A stretch of DNA of 64,000 nt from Branchinecta lynchi (GCA_023053575.1 JAKZAP010000004.1:16875624-16939623); one strand, 5' to 3'; positions 11,496 through 22,548 are shown, counted from the first letter of the stretch. The notes: generated by a model not told the origin, from the letters alone. Translations and numbers: made by a program.

Positions 11496-11845
11496 TTTTC
11501 GGTATCCCGAACGAAAGTTAGGGACACACATGACGCCTTAAATAATTGGTATTTCTGTAACCTCCATAACTCCCGAACGGTTTGGATATTACTATGAGAC
11601 AGTGTTGATCAAATGTCAAGTCAAAAGTGAGGTCGAGTTCATAGATGGGCTTTGTACGTCAAGATCTAGAAATGATGTAGGGCCCTCAAAATATATGTAC
11701 AATTCATGGTGTACAACCAATGCTATTAGTAACAAGACCAAAGGTTTCGATGGGATACCACAAACTCAGTATTTGATCCAGACAATTGGGTCTTGTCTTG
11801 GCCAGACTCCTTGAACATTTTACTATTAACATTTAGAAACAAACG
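11496..11845. mobile_element. decayed GGGATCCC-family fragments in opposite orientations
   Basis: The part at 11496-11690 resembles the family start in + orientation (TATCCCGAACGAAAGTTAGGG, and later GGTCGAGTTCATAGATGGGC). The part at 11732-11845 is a - oriented family end (AACAAGACCAAAGGTTTCGA, GGGATACCAC, CAGACTCCTTGAACATTTT). The two pieces are joined head to head, probably by deletion or nested insertion. Confidence 0.65.
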
Positions 11846-12172
11846 ATACTCTTTGTCTAGCAATGTGAGTGTTCCAGCGTAGGTCGTCATTGAAATGCAC
11901 ACCGAATAGTTTCAAGGATTGTGCGCATTTCAGGTAGTCTGTCGGAAGATCAGGTACGGTTTGTTGGACGAAATTTACTGTAAAATGGCTGCTCTTCTCT
12001 TAGCTGACCATAAGTCTTAGCTTGGCCCGGTACCCAGCTTAGCCTGGTACTCAGTGGTCCGGAATAGGACATGCACCGGGTAGGCTCCACCCCCGGTAAA
12101 CGATTTGCAAAAAAAAAGTCTTCAGCATGATTCAAGGCTTCTCAATTCTCCCCTTATTTATTTTTGGTCCTG

Positions 12173-14301
12173 TTTTTGGGATCCCAAAACGTAAGTAGAG
12201 GGATACCTATGACATCGCAAAAGTTGTCCGTCAGTCCGTCTGTCCGTCTGTGCGGGCTATAACTCTCGAAGGGAATGAGATATTTTAATGAAACTTGGTG
12301 TGAGGATTCACTACGTCAAGGTTAAGGTCAAGTTCGTAGACGGGCTCTGTAGCCGTACATTTAGGGGTGGGGGAGTGGGGTTCAAATTAAGGGACAAACA
12401 AAATATTTTTAAACAACTAATGTGATAGTTGATTATGGTATAAGAAGGCATGCTGAGCACGATAGCGAAAACCATTTTCTCGCACGACAAGTAGTTCGTC
12501 CGGAATCCGGCAAAAACCGGAAAGTTGGTTAAAAGTAAAAGTTTTATATGAAGTTGATTAAATGGTCGATTAAGGGGTAAGAAGACATGCTGAACATGAT
12601 GGTGAAAACTATTTTCTCTCCGAACAAGTAGTTCGTACGGAATCCGGTAAAAACCGGAAAGCTTATTAAAAGTAAAAGTTTCATTTGAAGTTGATTAAAT
12701 GTTCAATTTAGGGGTAAAAAGACATGCTGGACACGATGGTGAAAACCATTTTCTCGTCGGACAACTAGTTCGCCCGGAATCAAGCCAAAACCGGAAAATT
12801 TGTTAAAAACAAAAGTTTGATTAGATGACAGATTAAGGGGTAAGAAGAGAGGCTGAGTCTGTATATGACAATCATTTTTTAACCGGACATATAATTAGAA
12901 GTAAAAGTCAAACTTTTATTCGAAGTTGATGCTAATATGCCTGCAAAGTTTCGTTGTCGTTTTACATCTGGAACTATTCTAACTCACGACTACCGGAATT
13001 GCAGGAAACCCCCTCCAACTCCCCCCACAGAGCCCCGAAACCATCTGGCTCCGTCAATTTCATCTAGGCCTAATGCTTGTTCCATCCATTAAGTTTCGTC
13101 CCAATCCCTCTGCTTTTAGAGTTTCTTGAGTTTTCCACCCCCCCCCCCCATCCCCACAGGTATCGGACCCGACCCGGACGTGACACTGAATGTCCGAGGC
13201 GATAGCTCACCAGACAAGTTTCATTCAAATCCGATCACCCGTTCAAAAGCACGCCACTAGATTCCGGACTCCCCATCCACCCACTCCCCCCACGATGGTC
13301 GGGTCGGGGAAACGTCTGTTCTCAAGTCAATCTGTTCGGATCCCTGACATACCTGCCAAGTTTCATCGCCCTAGGACATCAGGAAGTATGCCGAACTCGC
13401 GGGATCGCTAGAAATCCGGACTTCTCCCCACCCCCCAACTCCCAGAAAGTGAGCGGATCCGTTCCGGTTATATCAGTCACGTATCTAGGATTTTCGCTTG
13501 TACTTTCCACCAAGTTTCATCCGGATCCCTCCACTCTAAGTGTTTTCCAAGATTTCCGGTTTCCCCCTCCAACTCCCCCCAGTGTCACCGGATCCGGTCT
13601 GGATTTAAAATGGAGGGTCTGAGACACGAAGTCCTTCCATATATCAAGTTTCATTAAGATCCGATCACCTGTTAACCTAAAAATATCTCATTTTTCCTAT
13701 TTTTTCTGGATTCCCCCTCCCTCCACTCCCCTCCAAATGGTCGGATCGAGGAAGCGACAATTTCTAATTTAATCTGATCCAGTTCCTGATATGCCTGCCA
13801 AGTTTCATCGTCCTAGCTTATCTGGAAGTGCCCGAACTAGCAAAACCGGGACCGACAGACCGACTGACGGACAGAAATTACAATCGCTATCTGGCACTTG
13901 AGTAAGCTCAAGTACCATACAAAATTTAAATAGCTAATGTAACAGTGGATGATGGGGTAAGAAGACATGCTGAACACGATAATGAAAATAGTTCGTCCGG
14001 CATCCAGCAAAAACCGGAAATTAAAAGTTAATGTTGATTAGTTGTTCGACGTAGGGGTACGTCGTTACATGTTGAACACTTAAGTGAAAATCATTTTCTA
14101 CCCGGAAAAGTAGTTCACCCGTAATCCGACCAAAACCGGAAAATTTGTTAAGTTGTAAACATACATGCTTAATCCATATCTGAACTTGGTTTTCTCAGAT
14201 GATTTGCTCTTTGGCCTTAATCTGTTTCTGAATTTTAATATTAAAGCTGTTCAAGGAGTATATTGAATTTTCGGGATCCCATCGTAACCTTTGGTCTTGT
14301 T
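12173..14301 (+). mobile_element. GGGATCCC-family element, copy 3, with inserted second repeat
   Basis: The copy starts at TTTTTGGGATCCCAAAACG and ends GGGATCCCATCGTAACC then TTTGGTCTTGTT. Core units carrying GACATGCTGAACACGAT, CCGGAATCCGGC and GTTGATTAAATG are repeated at about 135 bp from 12440 to 12900 and again from 13940 to 14200. Between them lies a block of a different repeat (12940-13905). No gene is present. Confidence 0.85.
12940..13905. repeat. CCAACTCCCCC repeat block (second tandem family)
   Basis: Several diverged units of about 140-160 bp each contain a C-rich stretch (CCCCCTCCAACTCCCCCC), a GGATCCGG-like site and GCCAAGTTTCATC. The block ends with GACCGACTGACGGACAGA. The same organisation recurs at 28340-29330 inside a hAT-like element, and in part at 3565-3700. 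It is inserted in, or is an internal variant of, the surrounding GGGATCCC-family copy. Confidence 0.7.
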
Positions 14302-14576
14302 CAGAACGTGAAAAAGACGATCGTTTTTATCAAATTTCGTCTCGAAGTCATTAGCGGCATATTTTTTACAGTCAGTCTGTTTCCGCGTTTGGTTTTGATG
14401 TTGTCCATGGTTTCATCAAGCTGCATCGCAAACTTTTTCGTTAGCTTAATTCGCAACCTGAATGACAATATCATATTTTATGGTGCAAAACGGATACGTC
14501 AGCTGAATTTTATTGGAGCTATATTTCGGCCCTTCTTGATAAGGGTCCTCTCCAGGCTCAAAACCGCTCATGTTGG
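14090..14576 (+). repeat. left arm of a 490 bp inverted duplication
   Basis: This segment covers the end of the GGGATCCC copy plus 280 bp of adjoining sequence (AACGTGAAAAAGACGATCG through AAAACCGCTCATGTTG). It is repeated in inverse orientation at 17558-18052 with few differences. The shared part outside the GGGATCCC element shows that the duplication copied a composite, not one element. Confidence 0.85.
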
Positions 14577-14811
14577 AAAAACGAACTTGTGGGAAACATG
14601 TGGGAAATATGTGTCTGCTTGTAGAAGCTTGGTCTGATGCATTTATTACCTGAAGAATTTATTTTCACATCCTAAGAATTTATTTTCACTTTCCGCTTTG
14701 TAGCCTCTCATTTCCTGTCATCGGCAAATGTTGCAGGGTCGGTAATATAGCCGTGCTCCTTCGTCATTGCCAAGCTCCTTTCCCCGTTCTAGACTTCTAA
14801 CTATAGGTGCC

Positions 14812-14983
14812 TTTTTTTATGTAGTTTCGTTGTAGTTTCACTGTAATTTGACGTACTTTTGTTTCAGTTATGAAAGTACAGTATGTGTAATGGACAAATA
14901 AAACGGTACACATACTGTATTTTCATAACTGAAAGAAAATTACGTCAAACTACAGTGAAACTACACCGAAACAACATCCAAAA
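14812..14983. mobile_element. palindromic foldback element, arms about 70 bp
   Basis: The left arm (GTAGTTTCACTGTAATTTGA through CAGTATGTG) and right arm (CACATACTGTATTTTCATAA through GTGAAACTACA) are inverse copies. They are separated by a loop of about 21 bp at 14887-14907. It is non-coding and could be a small foldback MITE or an inverted-repeat hairpin. Confidence 0.8.
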
Positions 14984-15009
14984 AAACACACCTTATGTCT
15001 GTAAAACGT

Positions 15010-15674
15010 TATGCCCCCAGTGGCGCCATTCGGAGGGGGGGGGGATAGGGGGGCCATGCCCCCCCCCCCCCCCTAAATTTGAAAGGGGCCCAAAATCCGA
15101 AGTTTTTTTTCTTTATTCCTTGTTGTTTGACATGCTATGATAAATGTAAAGACATTTATCAAATCATAAATTTCACACTGCACCACACAGTTAGTAATCT
15201 GGTTTTGAACCCATATCTTTGTATTTTAGCAGAAAACAGGCTGACTTTTTTTGTTTGCCTGCGGCGCTCAGTTTCAAGATAATTTGGTGTTTGTTAGATG
15301 TTTAAAGACGTTAACCCGGTATCCGAACACAAACTATTTCTTGAATCCAGATCTACTTCTCAAGGTCGCAACAAATCTCGATAGGGTTTCGATCGAAAGC
15401 CTCAGAGGGTCTAAAGTCGCTTATTCTGTATATGGGTAGGCCTCAAAATCCAGATCAGAGCATACTCCAATGAAAATTTTTATTCGTGAAGGGTCTTTGA
15501 ACAATGCGTGATTCTTGCATATGCGCATTATGGTATATTTTAAAATTGCTTTTATTTTACCCTAAAAAAGCAATTAAATTTTGGGTTTGAGCAAAAAAAA
15601 AAATCTAGGATGTGGGCCCAAATGGATGTTTGGCCCCCCCTGAGGGTTACTGAAATGGCGCCACTGTATGCCCC
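15010..15674. mobile_element. hAT-like non-autonomous element with 8 bp target duplication
   Basis: The element at 15018-15666 (649 bp) begins CAGTGGCGCCATT and ends AATGGCGCCACTG. It is flanked on both sides by TATGCCCC (15010-15017 and 15667-15674). A perfect 8 bp duplication and a CAGTGGCG-type end are hallmarks of hAT transposons. G and C runs lie just inside the ends. No transposase frame remains. Confidence 0.92.
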
Positions 15675-16540
15675 CAGATATTGTTGTAAGGAACACGAAC
15701 TGAAATCATGCTGTATAAATGCCTTTCCCGTCTCTCGCTGTGTTTACATGCTGGAATGGCAGGTCTTCCGTGCTCCGACACAATCACTACAAAACACATC
15801 CTAGACATTCAAGCCTATATGTAACAACCGTCTCGGAAGTTAATCAGACTGCCATCTGCATAATTTTCATTAGTGCCTAACTTGTCCTTGAGGCCGTGCT
15901 CACTGAAAACAACAGATATGCTCCCCATAATTACTTGAACCCTGCTTGTTTTGTCCGATGTGCGGAAAATGAATGGTATTTTCCATTTAATGGGTGAATG
16001 TCAGGAGTTAAGAGATTTTGGGAAGGAAATTTTAGGGGAAATGGTGTGGGGGAGGACAGGTTTAAACAGATTTTGAAAACTAAAAGATCTAGCGATGTTA
16101 GAAATTTGGGAGATTCCTTAATGGTGGGCATGATCCACAGGGGAAGTTTTTTGTTGTTAGTTGGGGGGGTTAGGGTTCGTTTTGTTGTTTCCATGGCCCT
16201 CTGTGCTTTTACGATCTTATCCATCTATCAGTGTAACTCCGGAAGTCCAAGTTGAAACCAAGAACAGACTTAGCTATCGCGTTTTTGACCCAGTGCCGTC
16301 GAACTCAGATGATCTAACGCCTTGTGAATCTTCTAGCCATAGTTACATCAAGCTGCATGCAATCTACGCAACCATATTAAGACGTGCGAGTCTCCGACGT
16401 TGGATAAAGATGTGCCGACATGAATAATATGGCACGCAAATCGGGTGCATTGACCCTCTTTCCTGTTTGCAAATTTGATGAAGTTCCGGCATCGGGACCG
16501 TGTTCGTTAATGCTCTCTCCCGCGTAACTTCTGTTGTGTT
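15675..16540. other. STYXL1 intron, possible LINE C-terminus relic at 15960-16260
   Basis: No exon is recognised. Between 15960 and 16260 (+) a broken frame reads MNGIFHLMGECQELRDFG. It has a Cys and acidic pattern seen in C-terminal parts of some LINE reverse transcriptases, but it is too short and interrupted to assign. Confidence 0.3.
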
Positions 16541-16542
16541 AG

Positions 16543-16910
16543 TTTTTGGGATCCCAAAACGTAAGTGGAGAGATACCTATGACATTGCAAAAGTTGTCCG
16601 TCTGTAAGCACGATAACTCTCGAACGGAAGGAGATATTTTGACGAAACTTGGCGTGAGGATTCTTTGGGTCAAGAGTTCATAGACGGGCTCTGTAGCTTT
16701 ACATTTAAGGGTGGGGGAGAGGGTTCGGATTAAGTGACAAACGAAATATTTTTACAGCTAATGAAATAGTCGATTTGGGGGTAAGGAGACATGGTGAATC
16801 CTAATATGGAATTTATGTTGTCGCTCGACAAGTAGTTCACCCGGGAATCTGGCAAAAACCGGAAAATTCGTAAAAATATCACGTGAATCTGAAGTTGATT
16901 AGATCACTGG
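16543..16910 (+). mobile_element. GGGATCCC-family element, copy 4, 5' part
   Basis: The copy starts TTTTTGGGATCCCAAAACG and shows the family head (GATACCTATGACATTGC, CACGATAACTCTCGAA, GGTGGGGGAGAGGG). It then has one core unit with GACATGGTGAATCC and GAAGTTGATTAGATC. It stops where the hAT-like sequence at 16912 begins. Confidence 0.8.
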
Positions 16911-16911
16911 T

Positions 16912-17180
16912 TCCCAACCGTTAGTACGCGTACCCCAAGGGGTACGGGAGACCCTTGCAAGGGGTACGCGAAGGAACCAAAATTAATTTAGTTTGTAGCT
17001 TCAAAATGTCACCTCTCTCAGTTTTGATTGCAGAAAGCATAATATTACTAGAAGAGGTATCACCAGCTAAAATGTATCTTAAGGGGCAAGGTTTTTATAC
17101 TGACCGACTGTTTTTTTTTCTTTCAATAGCTGCTTTTAAAAAAAATCACAGCACTTCGCGCCGACTCATTTCTTTTTAAT
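16912..17180 (+). mobile_element. hAT-like left end fragment (CACTGGTTCCCAACC)
   Basis: The sequence CACTGGTTCCCAACCGTTAG followed by GTACGCGTACCCCAAGGGGT is the kind of terminus found in hAT elements. The matching right end (GGAACCAGTG) is not visible, so the copy is truncated. The open stretch 16955-17179 has no domain that I recognise. Confidence 0.45.
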
Positions 17181-17404
17181 CGTCTGGCCGACCTTTGTGG
17201 GGGGATGGGTATTGTCAACCCGTGTGTGACTACTCTGATTACAAGCCCTAGTGAAAGTCAGTGAACTAATGTTGATTAAAAAATATCTAGCCTACTGTCG
17301 TAAAATGTGTTGTTGTTTCAACAATATTGTTTCAAGAAGAATCGAAAACATTGCAAATGGTATTGACATTAAATATTCTTTCAGCCGAAGCTGACTGCGA
17401 ATCA

Positions 17405-17660
17405 TATTTGATGGTGCAAAACAGATAGGCTACGTCAGCTGAATTTTATTGGAGCTATATTTCGGCCCTTCTTGGCAAGGGTCCTCTTCAGGCTCAAAAC
17501 CGCTCAAGTTGAAAAAACGAACTTGTGGGAAACACATATTTCCCTGGTGGGAAACAACATGAGCGGTTTTGAGCCTGAAGAGGACCCTTGCCAAGAAGGG
17601 CCGAAATATAGCTCCAATAAAATTCAGCTGACGTATCCGTTTTGCACCATAAAATATGAT
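17405..17660. repeat. imperfect palindrome of the GAGCTATATTTCGGCCC repeat
   Basis: The left arm 17408-17515 and the inverse arm at about 17562-17658 both carry GAGCTATATTTCGGCCCTTC plus flanking bases, around a loop of about 50 bp. The same sequence occurs singly at 14478-14590, 41822-41915 and, diverged, at 57660-57745, so it is an interspersed family. Confidence 0.75.
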
Positions 17661-18052
17661 ATTGTCACATTCAGGTTGCGAATTAAGCTAACGAAAAAGT
17701 TTGCGATGCAGCTTGATGAAACCATGGAGGACATCAAAACCAAACACGGAAACAGACTGACTGTAAAAAAAACATGCCGCTAATGACTTCGAGCCGAAAT
17801 TTGACAAAATGATCGTCTTTTTCACGTTCTGAACAAGACCAAGGTTACGATGGGATCCCAAAAATTCAATATTTCTTCGCCAGACTCCTTGAACAGCTTT
17901 AATATTAAAATTCAGAAACAGATTAAGGCCAAAGAGCAAATCATCTGAGAAAACCAAGTTCAGATATGGATTAAGCATGTATGTTTACCACTTAACAAAT
18001 TTTCCGGTTTTGGCCGGATTACGGGTGAACTACTTTTCCGGGTAGAAAATGA
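17558..18052 (-). repeat. right arm of the 490 bp inverted duplication
   Basis: This is the inverse copy of 14090-14576. It includes a - oriented GGGATCCC-family end beginning GAACAAGACCAAGGTTACGA at 17831. Its outer boundary, near GGTAGAAAATGATG at 18041-18054, matches the left arm's outer boundary. Confidence 0.85.
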
Positions 18053-18084
18053 TGTATTCAAGCGGTTGATTGTGGATGAATAGC

Positions 18085-18201
18085 TAAATGTTAAAGCTGT
18101 CTGGCAAAGACTCGGACATCTACAAGATTCAATTGTCTGGATCAAGAAGTACAGACATACTCAATCTTTGGGATCCCCTCGAAACCTTTAGTCTTGTTCT
18201 A
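18085..18201 (+). mobile_element. GGGATCCC-family 3' end fragment
   Basis: The sequence runs CTGGCAAAGACTCGGACATC, GGATCAAGAAGTACAG, TTTGGGATCCCCTCGAAACC, TTTAGTCTTGTTC. This is the last 115 bp of the family in + orientation, directly following the inverted arm. Confidence 0.75.
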
Positions 18202-18591
18202 CGATAACTTGCATTCTTTTCACGCTAAAATTTCGCTAACATTTTCAGTACGACAGACGTCTTGGTAAGATACTTTACGACCAGCGCTCTACAAATTGAC
18301 TTGACTGACAAGTGAACACAGGAACTTAGCAACGCATTTTCCTTTGTAAAGAATGTAAAGTAGTTTGGCCCATAGGAGATGCGTGATTGACTTGGAATAT
18401 GAGGCAACTAAAGAAATGTCCTGCGGTGCATGATAATCGTGTGTCACTTTTAGGAGGACGCGTACTAAAGCACATACACCTCTTAAAGAGTTGCGGAAAC
18501 AAGTGAATTTGCCGTCTCATCCTCATTGGCTTGACCTCGCGCAAGAGCACGACCGAAGAGCAAGACGCTAATACGGCAATTGCATTGGCAG

Positions 18592-18969
18592 GAAGGGAGT
18601 AGTGTTGGGCGATATTTGGATTTTTCGATATATCGATATTTTCACTTTCGATATTCGATAATCGATATCGATATTTCTTTAGTATGTTTCGCTATAGGAT
18701 ACGTCTCAATTTGCCTAAGCTTACTAACGAAATTGTCGTTAAATACCATCTTGCATCATCTCAAACTCTGAATAAATAAGAACTGAATTACGAAAACATA
18801 TTGCTCCAATTTCGGATAAATAAATGTAGGTTATGTTGGATTATTTACAATAATTATGAATTAACAAATATCGTTTTCGATATCGATATTTACTTTTCGA
18901 TATTCGATATCGATATTTGGTCCGATATGTCGTTATCGATATCGAATATCGCCCAACACTAGAAGGGAG
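18592..18969. mobile_element. hAT-like MITE with 8 bp target duplication, ATCGAT-rich
   Basis: The element at 18600-18961 (362 bp) begins TAGTGTTGGGCGATATT and ends AATATCGCCCAACACTA. GAAGGGAG stands on both sides (18592-18599 and 18962-18969). Inside each end the sequence is dense in TCGATATCGATA. A perfect 8 bp duplication and the TAGTGTTGGGC terminus support hAT. Confidence 0.93.
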
Positions 18970-19620
18970 TAAATGTGGCATATTATAAGATAATCAGCTA
19001 CATGTCCATTAACGAAATTCGTTTAGTTCTATCGCTGGACCGCTAGAAGGCACTGGAGATCGTTTGTAAAGGACTTCAAAAGGTTATGAAAGGGAACTAA
19101 GCCACAATGTCGCTCTGTTCATCCGAAAAAAAGTCAAGACCGCCCAGCCTGCTTCATTATACAATCTGCCCAATGGTATTAATTTGGGAAGAGCTGGCAA
19201 TGCCTTAACTTGTTTAAATTACTCGCAGTACTGGGAAGTTTAAGCAGGTCTGCCTTCTTAGCTGCCAGCTTCGTCTTTTCTCAATAAGGTTTATTGAGCC
19301 GATTATTATAACCTGTTTGTATTCTTGCATGAAGGGATGCACTATACTTGGTTTTTCTTAGGTTCTGGCAGTTTACATAGGAAAAGTTTTTGTCTGCTAG
19401 TTATTTTCCATAGAGACAATACTGTGATCCAACGTGTTATATATCCATAGATCACCTTACAAATTTTAGACGTAGGATTTTGTTTATTTTTCTGAGATTT
19501 CCAGTGTTCGTCATACTGATCACACATACCATCTATCCGATAGTAAAAAACAACAACACCATAATTATGGATTCAATTCTTTATCCTTATACCGACAGTA
19601 ACAGTTGGAAAGACATTTAC
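18970..19620. other. STYXL1 intron, no feature recognised
   Basis: No exon, inverted terminal pair or family match is found on either strand. Confidence 0.5.
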
Positions 19621-19629
19621 TGGAACTAG

Positions 19630-20285
19630 CGAATTTCCTGTTTTGGCCATATTACGCCGAATTTGTACGTCTTCTTACCTGTTGATCCATACCCCGATTA
19701 GGCCTACCTGATAAAGACACAGCATAAGGCCTACCAAAGTCACAGTTTTCGACGGATTCCTTCCGTAATATGGATGCCCCCCCCCCCCCAAAAAAAAAAA
19801 ATGCTAAATCTATTCAGCATGTCAGCTTACACTGACGATCTAATTAAATGACTTGATCAAGAAATTGTGAATTAACCGAAATTCCTTGAAACCGAAACAA
19901 GGAAAAGGCTGTCAAGAAAAGGACTTTACGATACAGATCCAGCGTGCCTCCTTACCCTTATTCTCACACTGTAACCTGCGACAAAAGAATATGACTCGCT
20001 GACAAGATTAAGTTAATAAGCTTGATAGACACATTTCCAGATGACTACTTGTCTGGCAAGAAAATAATTTCAGAAGTGGATCCAGCATGTCTCCATATAC
20101 CTAAACTGACTTTCTCATTAGCTTGGAAAAGAAATCACGCCTTAATCTGAAACACACTCGCCCCTCTACACTTAGGAAACCGGTGCCCCCCTCCGAACCT
20201 GTGCTTTGAAGCAAGAATCCTAACACCAAGTTCGAACAGAATATCTCAAATCCTTCGAGAGAAATCGTGTTAATAGACGGACCAC
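19630..20285 (-). mobile_element. old, strongly diverged GGGATCCC-family copy
   Basis: Core-unit words in - orientation recur: CAGCATGTC, TCTCCATATACCTAAACTGA, GATGACTACTTGTCTGGCAA. They are followed by the family head in - orientation (CACCAAGTTCGAACAGAATA, CCTTCGAGAGAAATCGTGTT). The terminal GGGATCCC is lost. The divergence is well above that of the copy at 21003. Confidence 0.6.
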
Positions 20286-21002
20286 AAACTTTTCGAAGTT
20301 ATATCTTACGTTTTAGAAACTAGGTGTAATAACGCTATTTTCTCAGAATACACGGGACTGGTTGAATCTGTTAAATATTGTTGAAAACAATGCTGAATTT
20401 TTTCCGTCATTACGTGAGATGCGACTACTGTAGGCCTACCAGTAACAGTGATTTTAACAGTTCTTCCCCCGTAACTAGCTGAATCTAGGCCTGAACGTTT
20501 GATTTTTTCACATGGGAATGCTTACCCTAATCAAAGATGGCTTAAATGAAGAGAAGTTGTCACGCAAGTGAACGTCCATAAAATGACGCAAGGTTGATAC
20601 TGGTTCACACGCCAATCGGCAGTCTAGAACAATCACGATTGGAGTTGCAGATGAAGTTATCCTCGATGAAAAAATCTGGCTTGGATACAGAAAAACTGCT
20701 TTTGCGGGCTTGTCGTTGGTGTGCCCGTTGTGCTGAGTGCACCCAATCACATCAAAAGAAAATCATTTTTAAAACATAAACCTAACGATCTTCTAATCCG
20801 TTATTCTCACAAAGCATGATGCAACAAAGGAACTACTACAACAAACAGCCACATGAAAAGTTCACACATTTAAAATTCTTTTAGAGTCCGTAGTAAAGAC
20901 AAGAAAAGGTACAGAGAAAGGTTCAATGCTTATTATTATCAATCAGTAAAGTAGTACACAATTTAACATTAACATTAACTAGTTGGGATAGTTCAACCAT
21001 TC

Positions 21003-22236
21003 GAACAAGACCAAAGGTTTCGATGGGATCCCAAAAAGTCAATATTTGATCCAGACAGACTCCTTGAACGCTTTTACTATTACTATTTTACAAAAATAGA
21101 TTAAGGCCAAATAGCAAATCATCTGAGAAAACAAAGTTCAGATATGGATTCAGCATGTGTGTTTACCCCTATAAGTCATATCTGAACGAAAACTTCCTGC
21201 CACTTCTGCCAATTTCCCGGTTTCAGCCGAATTCCGGAACTACTTGTCCGGCAAAAAAACAAAGCTCAAAAACGAACTCAGCGTATCTTCTTTCCCCGAT
21301 ATTGAATATCTAATCAACTTCAAACAAAAATTTAACTTATAACAAATTTTCCGGCTCCAGTCGGATTCCGATCGAACTATATGTCTGGGCGAAAAATGAT
21401 GTTAATACACGAACTCAGCATCTCTTCTTACCCCTATATCGGATATCTAATCAACTAAAACTAAAACTTTAAATTTTTCCGGTTTTGGCCGGACTCCGGG
21501 CAAAGTACTTGCCCGGGTAGAAAATTGTTTTCACACAAGTGTTCAGCATGTCTTCTTACCCCTAAATCGAACATCTAAGCAACTCCAAACCTTTACTTTT
21601 AACAAACTTTCCGGCTTTGGCCGGATTCCGGGCGAACTACTTGTCCTGAGAGAAAATGGTTTTCACCGTCGTGTTCAGCATGTCCTCTTACCCCTAAATC
21701 TAACATCTAATCAACTTCAAATACTTTTGAACTTTTACTTTAACAGACTTCCCGGTTTTGGCCGGATTCCGGGCCAACTACTTGTCCGGCACAAAAATGG
21801 TTTTCACCATCGTGTTCAGCATGTCTTCTTACCTCTAAATCGAACATCTAATCAACTTCAAATAAAACTTTTACTTTTAACAAACTTTCCGGTTTTGGCC
21901 GGATTCCGGGAGAACTACTTGTCCGATGACAAAATGATTTTCACCATCGTGTTCAGCATGACTTCTTACCCCATAATCGACTATCACAGTATCTGTTTAA
22001 AAATATTTAATTGCACCTTAATTTAAACCCCCTCCCCCACCCCTAAATGTGGGGCTACAGAGCCCATCTACGAACTTGACTTTACTCTTGACCCAAAGAA
22101 TCCTCACACCAAGTTTCATCAAAATATCTCATTCCCTTCGAGAGTTACAGTGCGCACAGACGGACGGACGGACAGACGGACAACTTTTGTGATGTCATAG
22201 GTATCCCTCCACTTACGTTTTGGGATCCCAAAAAGA
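21003..22236 (-). mobile_element. GGGATCCC-family element, nearly complete reference copy
   Basis: The + strand reads GAACAAGACCAAAGGTTTCGA, then TGGGATCCCAAAAA at 21024-21037, and 1.2 kb later TGGGATCCCAAAAA again at 22222-22235. The end motif is therefore a direct repeat. Between about 21130 and 21980 lie six core units of about 130-136 bp with CCGGATTCCGGGC and CATGTCTTCTTACCCCTAAA. The head (CACCCCTAAATGTGGGGCTA through ACGGACGGACGG) lies at 22020-22200. No open frame is maintained through the units. Confidence 0.88.
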
Positions 22237-22514
22237 AGCTGGTGTTGGGCCAACGAAAGGACAGACGAACGGAAAATCAGTTTACCATCTCTCTTGTGCT
22301 TAACAATATCGACGGAAGAACAGTAGCAAAGTTACCGCTACCGCATGTGGCTGTTGCAGTAGTCTCTTTTAGAATCTTTGTTTTAGGAGCATATTAAAGA
22401 TCATTAGGTTTCTGTTTTACATTTCATTTCGTTCTTGTTAGACGGTGCTTTGGCTTCTTGTTCCTGCTGCCGGAAGTAGATTATTGTCCAGCGCCTTTTA
22501 AGAAGGATGACATC

Positions 22515-22520
22515 TTTATT
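22515..22520 (-). terminator. AATAAA polyadenylation signal of GTF3C5
   Basis: The + strand TTTATT here is AATAAA on the - strand, about 30 bases after the GTF3C5 stop codon. The position fits a short 3' UTR. Confidence 0.55.
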
Positions 22521-22548
22521 ATTGTTACTAGAACATTGTTCAGCTTCG

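Noticed and set aside
14263..14637. 124-codon open stretch starting in the GGGATCCC-family end
   Set aside because: It crosses a repeat boundary and the inverted duplication. The same sequence is broken in the other arm and no domain is seen.
21727..22026. Open stretches with repeated NRLPGFGRIPGQLLV-like peptides, also at 33802-34044
   Set aside because: They are translations of the tandem core units of the GGGATCCC family, not conserved in frame from unit to unit.
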